25,526 nucleotides of DNA from an uncultured bacterium (GTDB taxonomy: Bacteria; Verrucomicrobiota; Kiritimatiellia; RFP12; UBA1067): positions 1 to 25,526 of the forward strand of contig CACZAK010000043.1 of NCBI GenBank assembly GCA_902779075.1, written 5' to 3'. This document shows, piece after piece, positions 9,289 to 16,381 of the stretch. How positions within the stretch are numbered: the first letter of the stretch is position 1; the number at the start of each line of letters is the position of its first letter. A program made the translations under genes and the position numbers. Below the pieces are notes generated by a model. The model worked only from the letters and a program-made list of their open reading frames with translations. It made no database searches and had not been told where the DNA came from.

Positions 9289-9318
9289 GTCGTTCCTTTT
9301 TTCTCTTTTGCGCTGTAT

Positions 9319-9327
9319 ATTATACCA
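9319..9327 (-). promoter_or_regulatory. Extended -10 promoter (TGGTATAAT) for the kinase-holA-DUF2723-Agl23 operon
   Basis: The minus strand reads TTTATGGTATAATATAC, a perfect extended -10 (TG-G-TATAAT). It lies about 30 bases upstream of the kinase ATG at 9288. No good -35 is present at 17-bp spacing (TACACG), which is common for extended -10 promoters. Confidence 0.65.
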
Positions 9328-9365
9328 TAAATTCGCGCGCGCGTGTAGCGCATACGATGGAGTTT

Positions 9366-9374
9366 TGGTATAAT
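9366..9374 (+). promoter_or_regulatory. Extended -10 promoter (TGGTATAAT) for the DUF4838 transcript
   Basis: Perfect TGGTATAAT on the plus strand, with an expected transcript start near 9381. That would leave a short 5' leader before the strong AAAGGAG (9407-9413) and the ATG at 9419. The -35 region is poor. Together with the minus-strand copy about 40 bases away it forms a divergent promoter pair. Confidence 0.65.
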
Positions 9375-9418
9375 TGTGCCATAAAAACACACCTCCAAAA
9401 GAAGACAAAGGAGCAAAC

Positions 9419-9484
9419 ATGGCAGCAACAAAGAGAGCGAAGATGAACCTTAAAATCTGGCCTCGAACGGTAATTGCGAATTGA
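9419..9484 (+). CDS. 21-codon leader-like peptide ORF
   Basis: The best Shine-Dalgarno sequence in this area (AAAGGAG, 5 bases before ATG 9419) serves only a 21-residue basic peptide, MAATKRAKMNLKIWPRTVIA plus N. Its TGA stop (9482-9484) overlaps an in-frame TTG at 9481 that can open the DUF4838 gene (TTGA). This suggests a leader peptide with translational coupling. Alternatives are the stump of a gene or an unrecognised frameshift. No family is recognised and no attenuator hairpin is evident. Confidence 0.4.
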   Translation: MAATKRAKMNLKIWPRTVIAN

Positions 9485-11445
9485 ACGCCCGCTCACCGGC
9501 AAGACGATCTGAAAATCTCCGTATGGCAACCGCACCCTACACCGCCGTAATGGCCGTATGTTTTTCCGTACTTGCCACTGCGGCGTCGTTTGGCGGAAAT
9601 CCGCTCGCCCATCCGGCCCTGAATCCCGTCACGCCGCTGCCGACGCCATCGCATCCGCCAGTCACGCTCGTGTCGGGGGGCGTGCCGCAGTTCGTGCTCA
9701 TGTGGGACTCCGCAGCCGCGCGGGCGCGCGATGCATCCGGGCGAGAGCTCCGGTCTGTGCGCGAGGCCGTGCGCACGCTGCGGCGCGAAATCGGCCTCTG
9801 CACGGGCAAGGAGGTGGAGGTGGTGGATACGGGCGGGACGCCCGTATCGCAACTGCGGGCACGGAGGCCCGCCACCCCGAAGGATGTGCGGGCGGTCATT
9901 CTTGTGGGCGCGCCAGGAATCGATTCGTCAAGTCTTCCTCCGGAAGGGTTCGTCGTCACGACATGCTCGAATGGCGTGAGGATCGCTGGGGCGACGCTCT
10001 GGGGTGCGTACGATTTCATCGAGCGTTTTCTCGGTTGCCGCTACTATTATCCTGGGCCGGACGGCAGCGTGCGCCCGTCGTGTACGAACCTGGTGCTGGC
10101 GCCATGTGCATATACGGACGCTCCGCGCTTCCGCAACCGCGACGGTGGATTCAATCCCGACCTCGCCACCGTCTCACGCACGCTCGGAACGCCGCTCGTG
10201 CGTGCCAGCATTTCAGACTGGCGTGCCGCCTCGCGTCTCGCGCGCACGGTTTCGTTCAGTGCGAACCACTCGCCAGAACCATGCGCGTGGGCGTCGTCGC
10301 ACCCTGAGTGGATAGGGCTTTCGTTCCTCCGCCGTCCCGACGGCGGATTCTACTACTGCCCCACGAACCACATGAAGAACTACTTTGACGTGACGAACCT
10401 GGATTTCGCAGATGCCCTTGTGGAGGGGCTTGCGCGCGACGACACGCCGGAAGGGCACCGTAGGCAGGGATTCACCATCTGCGACGCGCGTACCGTGGTG
10501 TTCGGACAGTGCGACTCCTTCCGAACTCTTGAGGAGATGCGTGCGAACCCAGTCGTGAAGCGAGAGGGTCTCATCACCGACGCGAACGTTGCTCTGGGGC
10601 CGTGCGGTTACTTTTCGGACATCTACGGGCGCTTCTACCAACGTCTCGCCGAGCGTCTCAACGAATGTCTGCCGGGGCGTCGGCTGATCCTAATGCCGTA
10701 CGCAGGATGTACGTACGCGCCCACGCAGGAACGTTTCCGGCGTCTGCCCGACAACGTGGAACTCTGCGTGTGCCTGCCGAAAGTGCCGCGCTTCATCCGC
10801 AACCAGCAGGTACGCGACCTCATGGTGCGCGAACTCCACCGCTGGACCGAGGTGATCGGGGGACGTCCCGTCCAGCAAATATGGACCTACAACGCCTTCA
10901 ACAGCCCGTTCGAACAGGCCGTGGCGAACGAGTTCCTGCCAGAGACGATAGCGGCTTTCGGAAAAGACCTTGGCGAGACGGGGATCATCGTAGACCTCGG
11001 GCTCTATCCTGTTACGTTGCCCGGCCAGTGCATTCCGTTTCATTTCTACTACGAGACGTACTGTGCATTCCGCGCGCTGTGGGGCGGGGCGCGTTTCAAT
11101 CCGGAAGCGGCGCTTGACGAGCACTGGACGCTGTTCTACGGCTCGGAGGCCGGTACGCACCTGCGCGAGCTACATCGCATTTTGAAGGATGCTTTTCTTG
11201 CGGTGAGCGTGCCAGCGACGCGGGTGCGGTCGCTCTATCCCGTAGAGACGCTCGATCGCATTGAGGCGGAGCTTGCCGCTGCGCGGCGCATCCTTGAGCA
11301 TGACAAGTCCGCCCCAGCATGGCGACGTTTCCGCCTGATGGCGCATCCGCTTGAGTGGGAACTTGACCGCCAGCGGCGTCGGCACGCCGTACCGGAACCG
11401 CGCAAGGGGGTTTACTTTGTAGCTGGCGAGGAGCCGCCGCCATGA
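9481..11445 (+). CDS. Secreted DUF4838 protein (glycoside-hydrolase-like)
   Basis: An exported protein of the DUF4838 group, usually found with polysaccharide-degradation functions in PVC and Bacteroidota bacteria; no enzymatic activity is established from the sequence. It has a hydrophobic signal segment (TAVMAVCFSVLATAASFGG). An N-terminal alpha-glucuronidase-like (GH67-N/GH20b-like) region contains LWGAYDFIERFLGCRYYYPG and is followed by PRFRNRD. The DUF4838 core includes YCPTNHMKNYFDVTN, FSDIYGRFYQRLAERLN and the aromatic-rich FHFYYETYCAFRALWGG. Two starts are possible: TTG 9481, which gives an Arg-rich n-region and is coupled to the leader ORF, or ATG 9523, which gives 640 residues but a signal peptide without positive charge. 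Neither has a strong ribosome site. I prefer 9481 weakly. Confidence 0.75.
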   Translation: MNARSPARRSENLRMATAPYTAVMAVCFSVLATAASFGGNPLAHPALNPVTPLPTPSHPPVTLVSGGVPQFVLMWDSAAARARDASGRELRSVREAVRTLRREIGLCTGKEVEVVDTGGTPVSQLRARRPATPKDVRAVILVGAPGIDSSSLPPEGFVVTTCSNGVRIAGATLWGAYDFIERFLGCRYYYPGPDGSVRPSCTNLVLAPCAYTDAPRFRNRDGGFNPDLATVSRTLGTPLVRASISDWRAASRLARTVSFSANHSPEPCAWASSHPEWIGLSFLRRPDGGFYYCPTNHMKNYFDVTNLDFADALVEGLARDDTPEGHRRQGFTICDARTVVFGQCDSFRTLEEMRANPVVKREGLITDANVALGPCGYFSDIYGRFYQRLAERLNECLPGRRLILMPYAGCTYAPTQERFRRLPDNVELCVCLPKVPRFIRNQQVRDLMVRELHRWTEVIGGRPVQQIWTYNAFNSPFEQAVANEFLPETIAAFGKDLGETGIIVDLGLYPVTLPGQCIPFHFYYETYCAFRALWGGARFNPEAALDEHWTLFYGSEAGTHLRELHRILKDAFLAVSVPATRVRSLYPVETLDRIEAELAAARRILEHDKSAPAWRRFRLMAHPLEWELDRQRRRHAVPEPRKGVYFVAGEEPPP

Positions 11446-11489
11446 TTTTTGAAATAACTCTGTTAATTTCGCATTGCTTTTGGCGGCGG
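11434..11489. repeat. 9-bp inverted repeat spanning the DUF4838 end and tolB promoter
   Basis: CCGCCGCCA at 11434-11442 pairs perfectly with TGGCGGCGG at 11481-11489 across a 38-base, AT-rich loop. The left arm is the last codons of the DUF4838 gene and the right arm lies in the spacer of the proposed tolB promoter. It may form an RNA hairpin at the end of the upstream message; there is no U-tract, so it is not a classical terminator. Confidence 0.35.
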
Positions 11490-11502
11490 GGTTCGGTATA
11501 CT
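11474..11502 (+). promoter_or_regulatory. Sigma-70-like promoter for tolB
   Basis: TTGCTT (11474-11479), a 17-bp spacer and TATACT (11497-11502). The predicted start near 11509 precedes AAAAAGGAG and the tolB ATG at 11552. Spacing and match are good by eye. Confidence 0.6.
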
Positions 11503-11551
11503 ACATGCCATCCATTTGTCCACAAAAGAAACAGAAAAAGGAGTATAAGAA

Positions 11552-12712
11552 ATGCGTCAGTTCGCTTGCGCGTTCATTGTTTGCGCAGTTGCGTCCGCCT
11601 TCGCGGCGGCGCCCACGGTCCATGTCACCAAGGAGGGCGCGAGCCGCGTGGTCGTGTCCATAGAGACGGCAGGCGGCGCGTCCGCCGCCGCGTACAACAG
11701 GTCCCTCCAGAGGAATCTGGAGCTGACGGGGTATTTCCAGGTGGGGCCCAACGGACAGATTCGCGTCACTGGCGTGCCTGGCCGCACGGTTACGGCTACG
11801 GGCGCCGGCAAGCAGGTGGCGCTCTCGGCTCCGGTTTCCGATGACAAGTCGGCGCGCATGGCCGCGCGCCAGATGTCTGACGCGATCGTTCAGGCGCATA
11901 CGGGCAAGCCTGGCTTCGCGATGGACCGCATCGCGTTTGTGAACCGCAAGGGGCCGGACAACGCGGAGCTCTACATGTGCTTCCCCGACGGCTACGACAT
12001 CCGCGAGCTCACGAGCGACCGGCGCGCGGTAGTCGGTCCGCGCTGGGCGCCGAACAAGAACGACATCTACTACACTGGCTTCCTGCAGCGCACGCCGCTC
12101 GTCTACCGCCTCGACGCGGCGACGGGCCGTCGTTCCCTGCTCGCGCAGTTCAAGGGCCTTGCGACCGGCGCGGCGGTGTCGCCCGACGGCAAGTCGTGCG
12201 CGATCGTGCTCTCCTACCAGGGGAATCCCGAGCTGTACGTGCTCGACTTCGCCACTAAGCGCGTCGCGCGCATGACGCGCACGGTGAAGGCCTCGGAGGC
12301 GTCGCCCTGCTGGAGCCCCGATGGCAGCAAGATCGCATACGTGAGCGACGAGACGCGCCATCCGCAGGTCTACATCGTTGACGTCTCCACGCGCAAGTCC
12401 CGCCGCATCACGAACATGGGCGGCGAGAACACGAACCCCGACTGGGGCGCGGACGGCATGCTCACCTGGTGCACGAAGCGCGGCGGGCAGAACTACGTGG
12501 CGGTGATGAATCCCGCGCAGGGCGAAGGTTCCGCCCGTCTCGTGACGGACGGCGGCTCCTGGGAGCACCCCAGCTGGGCGGCTGACTGCCGTCACATAGT
12601 CGCCTCGCGCGACCAGGCTCTCTTCATCATCGACACCGCGCCTGACGGCGACCGTCCGACTCGTCTTTTCCGCAATGGCGGCAACTGGATGAATCCTGCG
12701 TGGAGCCGGTGA
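11552..12712 (+). CDS. tolB: Tol-Pal system protein TolB-like beta-propeller
   Basis: A 386-residue periplasmic protein. The signal peptide MRQFACAFIVCAVASAFA is followed by an N-terminal TolB domain (about 25-130; RSLQRNLELTGYFQV is the classic TolB 'NL..SG.F' segment). A PD40/WD-like beta-propeller follows (about 135-386), with blades such as PRWAPNKNDIYYTG, AAVSPDGKSCAIV, PCWSPDGSKIAYVSD and HPSWAADCRHIVA. TolB links the outer membrane to the Tol-Pal cell-envelope complex. It has a strong AAAAAGGAG site and its own promoter. No tolQ, tolR, tolA or pal lies beside it in this window, so it stands alone; a TolB-like propeller with another job is possible. Confidence 0.8.
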   Translation: MRQFACAFIVCAVASAFAAAPTVHVTKEGASRVVVSIETAGGASAAAYNRSLQRNLELTGYFQVGPNGQIRVTGVPGRTVTATGAGKQVALSAPVSDDKSARMAARQMSDAIVQAHTGKPGFAMDRIAFVNRKGPDNAELYMCFPDGYDIRELTSDRRAVVGPRWAPNKNDIYYTGFLQRTPLVYRLDAATGRRSLLAQFKGLATGAAVSPDGKSCAIVLSYQGNPELYVLDFATKRVARMTRTVKASEASPCWSPDGSKIAYVSDETRHPQVYIVDVSTRKSRRITNMGGENTNPDWGADGMLTWCTKRGGQNYVAVMNPAQGEGSARLVTDGGSWEHPSWAADCRHIVASRDQALFIIDTAPDGDRPTRLFRNGGNWMNPAWSR

Positions 12713-12722
12713 GCGAGTGGGA

Positions 12723-12785
12723 AATGTAAAGTGTAAAATGTAAAGTGTAAAATGTAAAGTGTAAAGTGCAAAGCGGAGAATGTGA
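12723..12785. repeat. Nine degenerate 7-bp tandem repeats (A[A/G]TGTAA)
   Basis: Starting at 12723 the sequence steps in exact sevens: AATGTAA and AGTGTAA alternate three times, then AGTGCAA, AGCGGAG and AATGTGA. The array fills nearly the whole gap between tolB and the next gene and ends one base before its ATG at 12787. The degenerate eighth unit (AGCGGAG, 12772-12778) doubles as the likely ribosome-binding site. The first six units form three perfect 14-bp copies. Confidence 0.9.
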
Positions 12786-12786
12786 A

Positions 12787-13683
12787 ATGGTGAATAGGCG
12801 GGAATTTTTGGCATTGGCGGCGGGTGCGTGCGCGTGGACGGGATTGGCCGGCACTGGAAAGAAGGGGCGCATCCTGTTCGGCGCATGTCGCGGACCGAAG
12901 GACGTTCCGCTGCTCAAGAAGGCGGGCTACGATTTCTGGGAGTGGGGTGCGTCCTCCGCGTTCATCCCGGACGAGCCGAACGCCGACAAGTGGGCGAAGC
13001 GCCGTGACGAGATTCTCGCCGCTCCGCTGCCGCTCCGCTCCTGCAACGGCTTCATCCCGGGCAAGTTCCGCCTTACGGGACCGAAGGCCAAATTCGCGCC
13101 GGCCCTTGACTACGCGGAGAGGGTGCTCCGCCGTGCGGAAGAGGTCGGCGTGAAGACCATCGTGTTCGGGTCCGGCGGCGCGCGGAACCTTCCGAAGGAG
13201 CTTGTGAAGGCAGACCCCTCCGCCGTCGAGAGGGGAGTGAAGCAATATTCCGATTTCTGCGCGGAGCTCGCGAAGCGCGTTGCGGACCTCAAGACGGTTC
13301 AGGTGGTCATCGAGCCGCTGCGCCCGAAGGAGTCGAACGTCGTCAACTTCGTCTGGCAGGGCAAGAAGATCGTGGACGAGGTCAATTCGCCGCGCATCCA
13401 GCTGCTTGCGGACATCTACCACATGATCGAGGGCGGCGAATCCGCTGATTCGATAGTCAAGGCCGGCGGATGCCTCAAGCACTGCCACATCGCCACGAAG
13501 GGCAAGCGCTCCTATCCCGGGGCGAATGACACGGAGGTGTTTCTTCCGTACTTCGCCGCGCTCAAGCGCATCGGCTACACGGGCGGCGTCTCGTGCGAAT
13601 GCGGCTGGGGCAACAAGGCGGATCTTGAGAAGAACATCCATACGGCCATCGCCACGATGAAAGACCTTGAGGCGCGCGCATAG
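12787..13683 (+). CDS. Tat-exported sugar phosphate isomerase/epimerase-like TIM barrel
   Basis: A 298-residue protein of the xylose-isomerase-like/AP-endonuclease-2 TIM-barrel family, similar in layout to hydroxypyruvate isomerases. It begins MVNRREFLALAAGACAW, a twin-arginine signal (R4, R5), so it is probably exported folded, which suits a metalloenzyme. Likely metal and acid-base residues are E176 (VIEPLRP), D209 and H212 (ADIYHM), H234 (KHCHIA) and E271 (SCECGWG). The substrate is unknown; extracytoplasmic sugar or polyol metabolism is inferred. The ATG at 12787 is chosen over an in-frame GTG at 12766 because it gives the Tat signal and sits just after AGCGGAG in the 7-bp repeat array. 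It is followed after 24 bases by the DUF2235 gene. Confidence 0.82.
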   Translation: MVNRREFLALAAGACAWTGLAGTGKKGRILFGACRGPKDVPLLKKAGYDFWEWGASSAFIPDEPNADKWAKRRDEILAAPLPLRSCNGFIPGKFRLTGPKAKFAPALDYAERVLRRAEEVGVKTIVFGSGGARNLPKELVKADPSAVERGVKQYSDFCAELAKRVADLKTVQVVIEPLRPKESNVVNFVWQGKKIVDEVNSPRIQLLADIYHMIEGGESADSIVKAGGCLKHCHIATKGKRSYPGANDTEVFLPYFAALKRIGYTGGVSCECGWGNKADLEKNIHTAIATMKDLEARA

Positions 13684-13707
13684 CGCAACGGCCAGCGGGA
13701 CGGGCGC

Positions 13708-14499
13708 ATGAACTTGTGCCTATTCTTTGAGGGGACCGGGCAGGGCGTCGCGGGAAAGATCACGAACGTGACGCGCCTGCACGGCATCTGCGCCGAGGAT
13801 ACGCGCCAGAGGCTGCACCTTGAGCCGGGACCCGGTACGCGCTTCGGTTCATACGTGCGCGGCAGCCTTGCAGGCGTGGGATGGGAGGATGTCTTCCGCG
13901 ACGCGCGGCGTTGGTTTGAGGAGAACTATATGTCCTTGCCGCCTGACGACATCGCGACACGCGTGTTTATCTTCGGCTTTTCGCGCGGGGCGCTCATCGC
14001 GCGCCATTTTGCGGAATGGCTGGACAAACTTGGCGTTCTGGTTGCCTACCTTGGCTTATGGGACACGGTTGACTCGACGATCGGTTTGGACGTTTCGGAG
14101 ACGTGTCCCCCAAACGTGAAGCACGCACGTCATGCGGTGGCCAGGGACGAGACGCGGAGGTTCTACCAGTACGTGCCGCTGAAATCCTGTGGAAAAGGCG
14201 ACGTGGTGGAAGTGGTGTTTCCGGGAAGCCACAGCGACGTGGGCGGGTTGTACGACGACAACCATCTCATGGCGGATCTTGCCCTCGCGTGGGTGGCGGC
14301 GGGCGCAAAGAGAGCGGGCATGCGCATCAGGAAAGGCGAGAGCATCGTCCAGCGGCTGGACAAGTCAGCAGTCGTCCTCCACGACTCCCATGCGCTCGTC
14401 TCAAATCTCTGGGGCGCATTCGGGCGCATCAAGCGCAATCTCAAGGGTTTGCGCCTCCACCGTCTATGCCGTCATCTTGGCGGAGTATGCGAAAGATGA
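13708..14499 (+). CDS. DUF2235 (Tle1-like) alpha/beta hydrolase
   Basis: A 263-residue cytosolic protein (no signal peptide) of the DUF2235 family, which includes the Tle1-type type VI phospholipase effectors. Landmarks are in order: N-terminal FFEGTGQ (residues 6-12), the nucleophile elbow GFSRG (90-94, Ser92), LGLWDTV (115-121), FPGSHSDVGG (171-180, with Asp and His candidates) and HDSH (225-228). All features expected for an active esterase/lipase are present. It is shorter than many family members, and I see no PAAR, VgrG or immunity gene, so a secreted effector role is not supported here. Its TGA overlaps the ATG of the DNA methyltransferase (ATGA at 14496-14499), suggesting that the two products are made together. 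Confidence 0.82.
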   Translation: MNLCLFFEGTGQGVAGKITNVTRLHGICAEDTRQRLHLEPGPGTRFGSYVRGSLAGVGWEDVFRDARRWFEENYMSLPPDDIATRVFIFGFSRGALIARHFAEWLDKLGVLVAYLGLWDTVDSTIGLDVSETCPPNVKHARHAVARDETRRFYQYVPLKSCGKGDVVEVVFPGSHSDVGGLYDDNHLMADLALAWVAAGAKRAGMRIRKGESIVQRLDKSAVVLHDSHALVSNLWGAFGRIKRNLKGLRLHRLCRHLGGVCER

Positions 14500-15647
14500 A
14501 CGGCAATGAGAATATGAACGAGGAGTCGGAGGCGTATCTTACTACCCAGCTCCTAACCTATCTGGGGAACAAGCGTTCACTCCTGCGGTTCATCGGCGAC
14601 TGCGTCGATACGGTGAAAAGGGAACTCGGCAAGGACAGGATCACATTCTTTGACGCATTTTCGGGGAGCGGCGTCGTTTCCCGCTTCATGAAGCGGCATG
14701 CGTCGCTGATTGTAGCAAACGACCTGGAACGCTACAGCGAAGTCGAGAACAGGTGCTATCTGACGAACCGGTCGTCGATCGACGAAACTGAACTCGATGC
14801 AGTTTTCAGGGAATGGACTGCGTATGCGTCCGCGCACAGGGTCGAGGGTTTCATCACAAAACTTTATGCGCCGAAAGATGACGATGCCATCCAAAAGGGA
14901 GAGCGCGTGTTCTACACGCACGCAAATGCCGTGACGCTAGATTCCGCGAGGAACGCGCTTGACGCGGTCGTTCCGCCGAAGTATTTCAACTTGCTGCTGG
15001 GGCCGCTCCTTGCGGAGGCGTCGATACACGCGAACACGTCCGGCGTCTTCAAGGGGTTCTACAAGAACAGGCGCGGGATAGGCGAATTCGGCGGCGAAGG
15101 GAAGAACGCCTGCGCGCGCATCTGCGGAGAGATCCGGCTTCAGAAGCCAGTGCTCTCCAACTTCGACTGCGAAAGCCTCATCCTGCGTGGCGACGCCAAC
15201 GCGGTCGCTCCTGCAATCGATCCCGTGGACCTCGCCTATTTCGACCCGCCGTACAACCAGCATCCGTACGGATCGAACTACTTCATGCTCAACCTGTTGG
15301 CTGAGAACAGGGCACCAGGGAAGATGAGCGCGGTCAGCGGCATTCCCGACGGCTGGAACCATTCCAGGTACAACAGGAAACGCGAGGCGGAGGAGACGCT
15401 CTTCGAATTGTTGAGGAACACGCCGGCCAGTTATCTGATGGTGTCCTACAACTCCGAGGGGTTCATCGGGAAGGAGAGCTTCACGGCGTTTCTTGAAACG
15501 CTCGGCTCAGTAACGCCGGTGGAGATCGAGTACAACGCATTCAAGGGCAGCCGCAATCTCCGTAGTCGGCCGCTGAAGGTGACGGAATATCTTTTTCTCG
15601 TAAAGCGACAGCGGCTTTGCCATCATGGGAACAAAACTATGGTATAA
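14496..15647 (+). CDS. D12-class N6-adenine DNA methyltransferase (orphan)
   Basis: A 383-residue enzyme expected to methylate adenine in a specific DNA site using S-adenosylmethionine. It shows the alpha-group order: LTYLGNKRSLLRFI (motif X), FFDAFSGSGVVSRF (motif I, SAM binding), then a long target-recognition part, and AYFDPPYNQHPYGSNYFMLN (motif IV, DPPY catalytic). The YNQ..YGSNY..LN form resembles FokI-type adenine methyltransferases. No restriction endonuclease is adjacent. ATG 14496 overlaps the DUF2235 stop; ATG 14514 is an alternative start. Earlier in-frame starts lie inside the hydrolase gene and are rejected. By eye the gene is less GC-rich than its neighbours, hinting at transfer. 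Its TAA stop lies within the -10 box of the next promoter. Confidence 0.87.
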   Translation: MNGNENMNEESEAYLTTQLLTYLGNKRSLLRFIGDCVDTVKRELGKDRITFFDAFSGSGVVSRFMKRHASLIVANDLERYSEVENRCYLTNRSSIDETELDAVFREWTAYASAHRVEGFITKLYAPKDDDAIQKGERVFYTHANAVTLDSARNALDAVVPPKYFNLLLGPLLAEASIHANTSGVFKGFYKNRRGIGEFGGEGKNACARICGEIRLQKPVLSNFDCESLILRGDANAVAPAIDPVDLAYFDPPYNQHPYGSNYFMLNLLAENRAPGKMSAVSGIPDGWNHSRYNRKREAEETLFELLRNTPASYLMVSYNSEGFIGKESFTAFLETLGSVTPVEIEYNAFKGSRNLRSRPLKVTEYLFLVKRQRLCHHGNKTMV

Positions 15648-15648
15648 T
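15640..15648 (+). promoter_or_regulatory. Extended -10 promoter (TGGTATAAT) for the sensor cluster
   Basis: The plus strand reads ACTATGGTATAATATCGG, a perfect TGGTATAAT matching the two copies near 9319 and 9366. It overlaps the methyltransferase stop codon (TAA 15645-15647) and lies about 25 bases upstream of the lipoprotein ATG at 15674. A TTGCCA at 15617-15622 is 20 bp away, which is too far for a normal -35. Confidence 0.65.
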
Positions 15649-15673
15649 ATCGGCACAGGAAGGTTTTCAGATT

Positions 15674-16381
15674 ATGAGGATATTGACCATTCTGGCGCTT
15701 GTCGCCCTTGTCGGCTGTTCGGACCGCTCCGCGCAAAGCGTAGATCCGCGCATCGCCGACGCGTCGCGTCCGCTCGTTTTCATCACCAACCCGACGGAGC
15801 CGCCGACCTCCTACACGAACGCTTCAGGGGAGGTCGTAGGCACGGACATCGACCTTGCGCGGCGGATCGCAGCGAAGATGAATCGCAAGCTCGTCGTGGA
15901 GAAAGTCATGTTCCCCGACATCCTGCCAAGGCTCAAGGCGGGCACGGCTGACTTCGGCATCGCGACAATCACTATAAACGAAGCTCGCCAGCGCGACGTG
16001 AACTTCTCGGCGCCGTACGCATTCGGCGGATCGTGCTTCCTGTACAGGAGCGGGGATCCGAAGCCGCGCATGTCGCAGGTCGACACGCTGAACGTAGGGG
16101 TCAAGACCGACACCGTGCAGGATTTCTACATCAGCTGCCACGGAGGCGATCCCATGCGCTACAAGGGTCTCGTGGAGGCAGTGGCCGCGCTTGAGAGCGG
16201 CGAGATAGACGCCATATTCCTCGACGACATCCCGCTCAGGAAATTGGCAGAGAAATCCAGCGGACGTTTCTCCATTACGCCGTTCGAGACGCGCGATGGA
16301 TATGGAGTTGCCGTGGACAAGCGGAGGCCCGACGTGCTCGCCGCCGCAAACGCCGTGATCGCGGAGGGGGGTGCGAAATGA
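15674..16381 (+). CDS. Solute-binding lipoprotein, SBP family 3
   Basis: A 235-residue extracytoplasmic binding protein of the amino-acid/polar-solute family 3. It starts MRILTILALVALVGC, with an LVGC lipobox, so Cys15 would be lipidated and the protein anchored to a membrane. Family signs are TNPTEPPTSYTNASGEVVGTDIDLARRIA (the typical 'PP.....G...G.DIDL...IA' ligand region), then DFGIATITINEARQRDVNFSAPY, and NVGVKTDTVQDFY in lobe 2. No ABC permease or ATPase of an uptake system is nearby. It overlaps the phosphatase gene by ATGA and so more likely presents a ligand to the sensor than feeds a transporter (inference). The start follows AGGAAGG; an upstream TTG is rejected because it would bury the lipobox. 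Confidence 0.85.
   Translation: MRILTILALVALVGCSDRSAQSVDPRIADASRPLVFITNPTEPPTSYTNASGEVVGTDIDLARRIAAKMNRKLVVEKVMFPDILPRLKAGTADFGIATITINEARQRDVNFSAPYAFGGSCFLYRSGDPKPRMSQVDTLNVGVKTDTVQDFYISCHGGDPMRYKGLVEAVAALESGEIDAIFLDDIPLRKLAEKSSGRFSITPFETRDGYGVAVDKRRPDVLAAANAVIAEGGAK

Noticed and set aside
12723..12785. CRISPR array
   Set aside because: Units are 7 bp and contiguous with no spacers; no cas genes are present.
11501..12886. 461-codon open frame on the minus strand across tolB
   Set aside because: Arg/Ala/His-rich composition typical of an antisense shadow in GC-rich DNA; it runs through the 7-bp repeats and the tolB promoter, while tolB itself has a signal peptide, ribosome site and family motifs.
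13708..14499. Type VI secretion effector gene
   Set aside because: DUF2235 fits the fold, but no VgrG, PAAR, chaperone or immunity gene is adjacent.
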